Assembly: GCA_041913505.1 (NCBI GenBank)
Contig: JAYSFC010000051.1
Span: forward strand, 1-23,284
DNA length: 23,284 bases
Source of the DNA: JAYSFC01 sp041913505
Lineage (GTDB): Bacteria; Pseudomonadota; Gammaproteobacteria; Burkholderiales; Burkholderiaceae_C
Reading direction: 5' to 3'
The position numbers and the translations under genes were made by a program. This document shows, one piece after another, positions 22,344-23,284 of the stretch. A model generated the notes under the pieces. That model was not told where the DNA came from. It was given only the letters and a program-made list of their open reading frames with translations, and did no database searches. How positions within the stretch are numbered: position 1 is the first letter of the stretch; each line of letters starts with the position of its first letter.

Positions 22344-23282
22344 TCAGGCGGCCTTCTTCTGCTGTTGTTGTTCGGCCTTGGCCAGATCGGCCAGCACCTC
22401 GTCGGCCCAGGCCTTGGGCGCCATGGGGAAGCCCAGGCGGGCACGGCTGTCGAGGTAGCTCTTGGCCACGGCGCGCGCGAGGTTGCGGATGCGGCCGATG
22501 TAGGCTGCGCGCTCGGTCACGCTGATGGCGCCGCGCGCATCGAGCAGGTTGAAGCTGTGCGCGGCCTTGAGTACCTGCTCATAGGCCGGCAACGCGAGTT
22601 GCTGCTCCATGAGGTACTGGGCCTGTTTCTCGTGCGCGTTGAAGGCGGTGAAAAGAAAGTCGGCGTCGGAATGCTCGAAGTTGTAGGTCGATTGCTCCAC
22701 CTCGTTCTGGTGGTACACGTCGCCGTACTTGAGCGTGTCGGTCCACTGCAGGTTGTAGACGTTGTCCACGCCCTGCAGGTACATGGCCAGGCGCTCCAGG
22801 CCATAGGTGATCTCGCCGGTGGCGGGCTTGCAGTCAATGCCGCCCACCTGCTGGAAGTAGGTGAACTGCGTCACCTCCATGCCGTTGAGCCAGACCTCCC
22901 AGCCCAGGCCCCAGGCGCCCAGCGTGGGGTTCTCCCAGTCGTCCTCGACGAAGCGGATGTCGTTCTTCTTCAGGTCGAAGCCCAGGGCTTCGAGCGAACC
23001 CAGGTACAGCTCCAGGATGTTGCTGGGCGCGGGTTTGAGGACCACCTGGTACTGGTAGTAGTGCTGCAGGCGGTTGGGGTTCTCGCCGTAGCGGCCATCC
23101 TTGGGGCGGCGGCTGGGCTGCACGTAGGCAGCCTTCCAGGGCTCGGGCCCGATGGCGCGCAGGAACGTGGCCGTGTGCGAGGTACCTGCCCCCACTTCCA
23201 TGTCGTAGGGCTGCAGCAGCGCGCAGCCTTGCGCGTCCCAGTAGGACTGCAGCTTCAGAATGATTTGCTGGAAGGTCAACAT
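22344..23282 (-). CDS. glyQ: Glycyl-tRNA synthetase alpha subunit
   Basis: GlyQ is the catalytic subunit that activates glycine. The 312-residue protein starts MLTFQQIILKLQSYWDAQGC and carries the class II signatures of the alpha subunit: QPYDMEVGAGT (24-34), the motif 2 region YVQPSRRPKDGRYGENPNR (53-71), HYYQYQVVLKP, DWENPTLGAWGLGWEVWLNGMEVTQFTYFQQ and ITYGLERLAMYLQGV (motif 3 region). Length is normal. The C-terminus has a Gln/Lys-rich tail (EQQQQKKAA). Its ATG lies two bases from the right edge of the window, so the ribosome site and promoter are not visible. Confidence 0.97.
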   Translation of the reverse strand: MLTFQQIILKLQSYWDAQGCALLQPYDMEVGAGTSHTATFLRAIGPEPWKAAYVQPSRRPKDGRYGENPNRLQHYYQYQVVLKPAPSNILELYLGSLEALGFDLKKNDIRFVEDDWENPTLGAWGLGWEVWLNGMEVTQFTYFQQVGGIDCKPATGEITYGLERLAMYLQGVDNVYNLQWTDTLKYGDVYHQNEVEQSTYNFEHSDADFLFTAFNAHEKQAQYLMEQQLALPAYEQVLKAAHSFNLLDARGAISVTERAAYIGRIRNLARAVAKSYLDSRARLGFPMAPKAWADEVLADLAKAEQQQQKKAA

Positions 23283-23284
23283 GA

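Noticed and set aside
19895..22525. 876-codon plus-strand open frame opposite glyS and gmhB
   Set aside because: It is antisense to two well-recognised genes, rich in His, Gln and Arg as expected for a GC-rich shadow frame, and shows no family motifs or ribosome site.

Overview
The window is high-GC, densely coded chromosomal DNA of a betaproteobacterium, most likely a member of the Comamonadaceae (Acidovorax/Alicycliphilus/Delftia-like). The support is the Burkholderiales-type arrangement glyQ-glyS-gmhB-plsC-ygjP, a PhaF/PhaI-type phasin with a Lys-Ala-Pro tail, a free-standing type III pantothenate kinase, and short GATAGC/GCGCTTG palindromic repeats of the kind scattered through that family. 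The placement rests on recognising proteins by eye, not on a search. No rRNA, tRNA, CRISPR array, transposase or phage gene was seen. There is no gene-free stretch over 300 bases.

Layout from left to right. (1) 1-6989, minus strand: a type II secretion operon read in the order gspE-F-G-H-I-J-K-L. Most neighbours overlap by a few bases. The last gene, a GspL/PilN-like protein, runs off the left edge within an Ala-Pro repeat. (2) 7156-10542, minus strand: the complete dTDP-L-rhamnose operon rfbB-rfbD-rfbA-rfbC, with overlapping or nearly touching genes. (3) 10600-12597, minus strand: a two-domain reductase that closely resembles the alcohol-forming fatty acyl-CoA reductase of Marinobacter. It is divergent from (4) 12823-15090, plus strand: a phasin with a strong terminator, a TetR-family regulator and a TPR-like protein of unknown function. 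(5) 15110-15892, minus strand: coaX. (6) 16067-16540, plus strand: a BON+LysM protein like E. coli Kbp/YgaU, with a terminator. (7) 16628-23282, minus strand: a persulfide dioxygenase-rhodanese fusion, a YgjP-like metallopeptidase, a 1-acyl-glycerol-3-phosphate acyltransferase, gmhB, glyS and glyQ.

How the genes fit together. Much of the window serves the cell envelope: protein export (T2SS), nucleotide-sugar supply for O-antigen or exopolysaccharide (rhamnose), LPS core heptose (gmhB), phospholipid synthesis (plsC) and a periplasmic or envelope-associated BON/LysM protein. The most thought-provoking part is the divergent pair at 12.6 kb. It puts a putative fatty-alcohol-forming reductase next to a storage-granule protein and a TetR regulator, which suggests a carbon-storage or neutral-lipid locus. 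That role is inferred. Other points worth checking are a GmhB homologue without the usual HAD motif IV aspartates, a palindromic repeat inside the rfbD reading frame, and a length-variable hexanucleotide repeat in the gspL-like gene.
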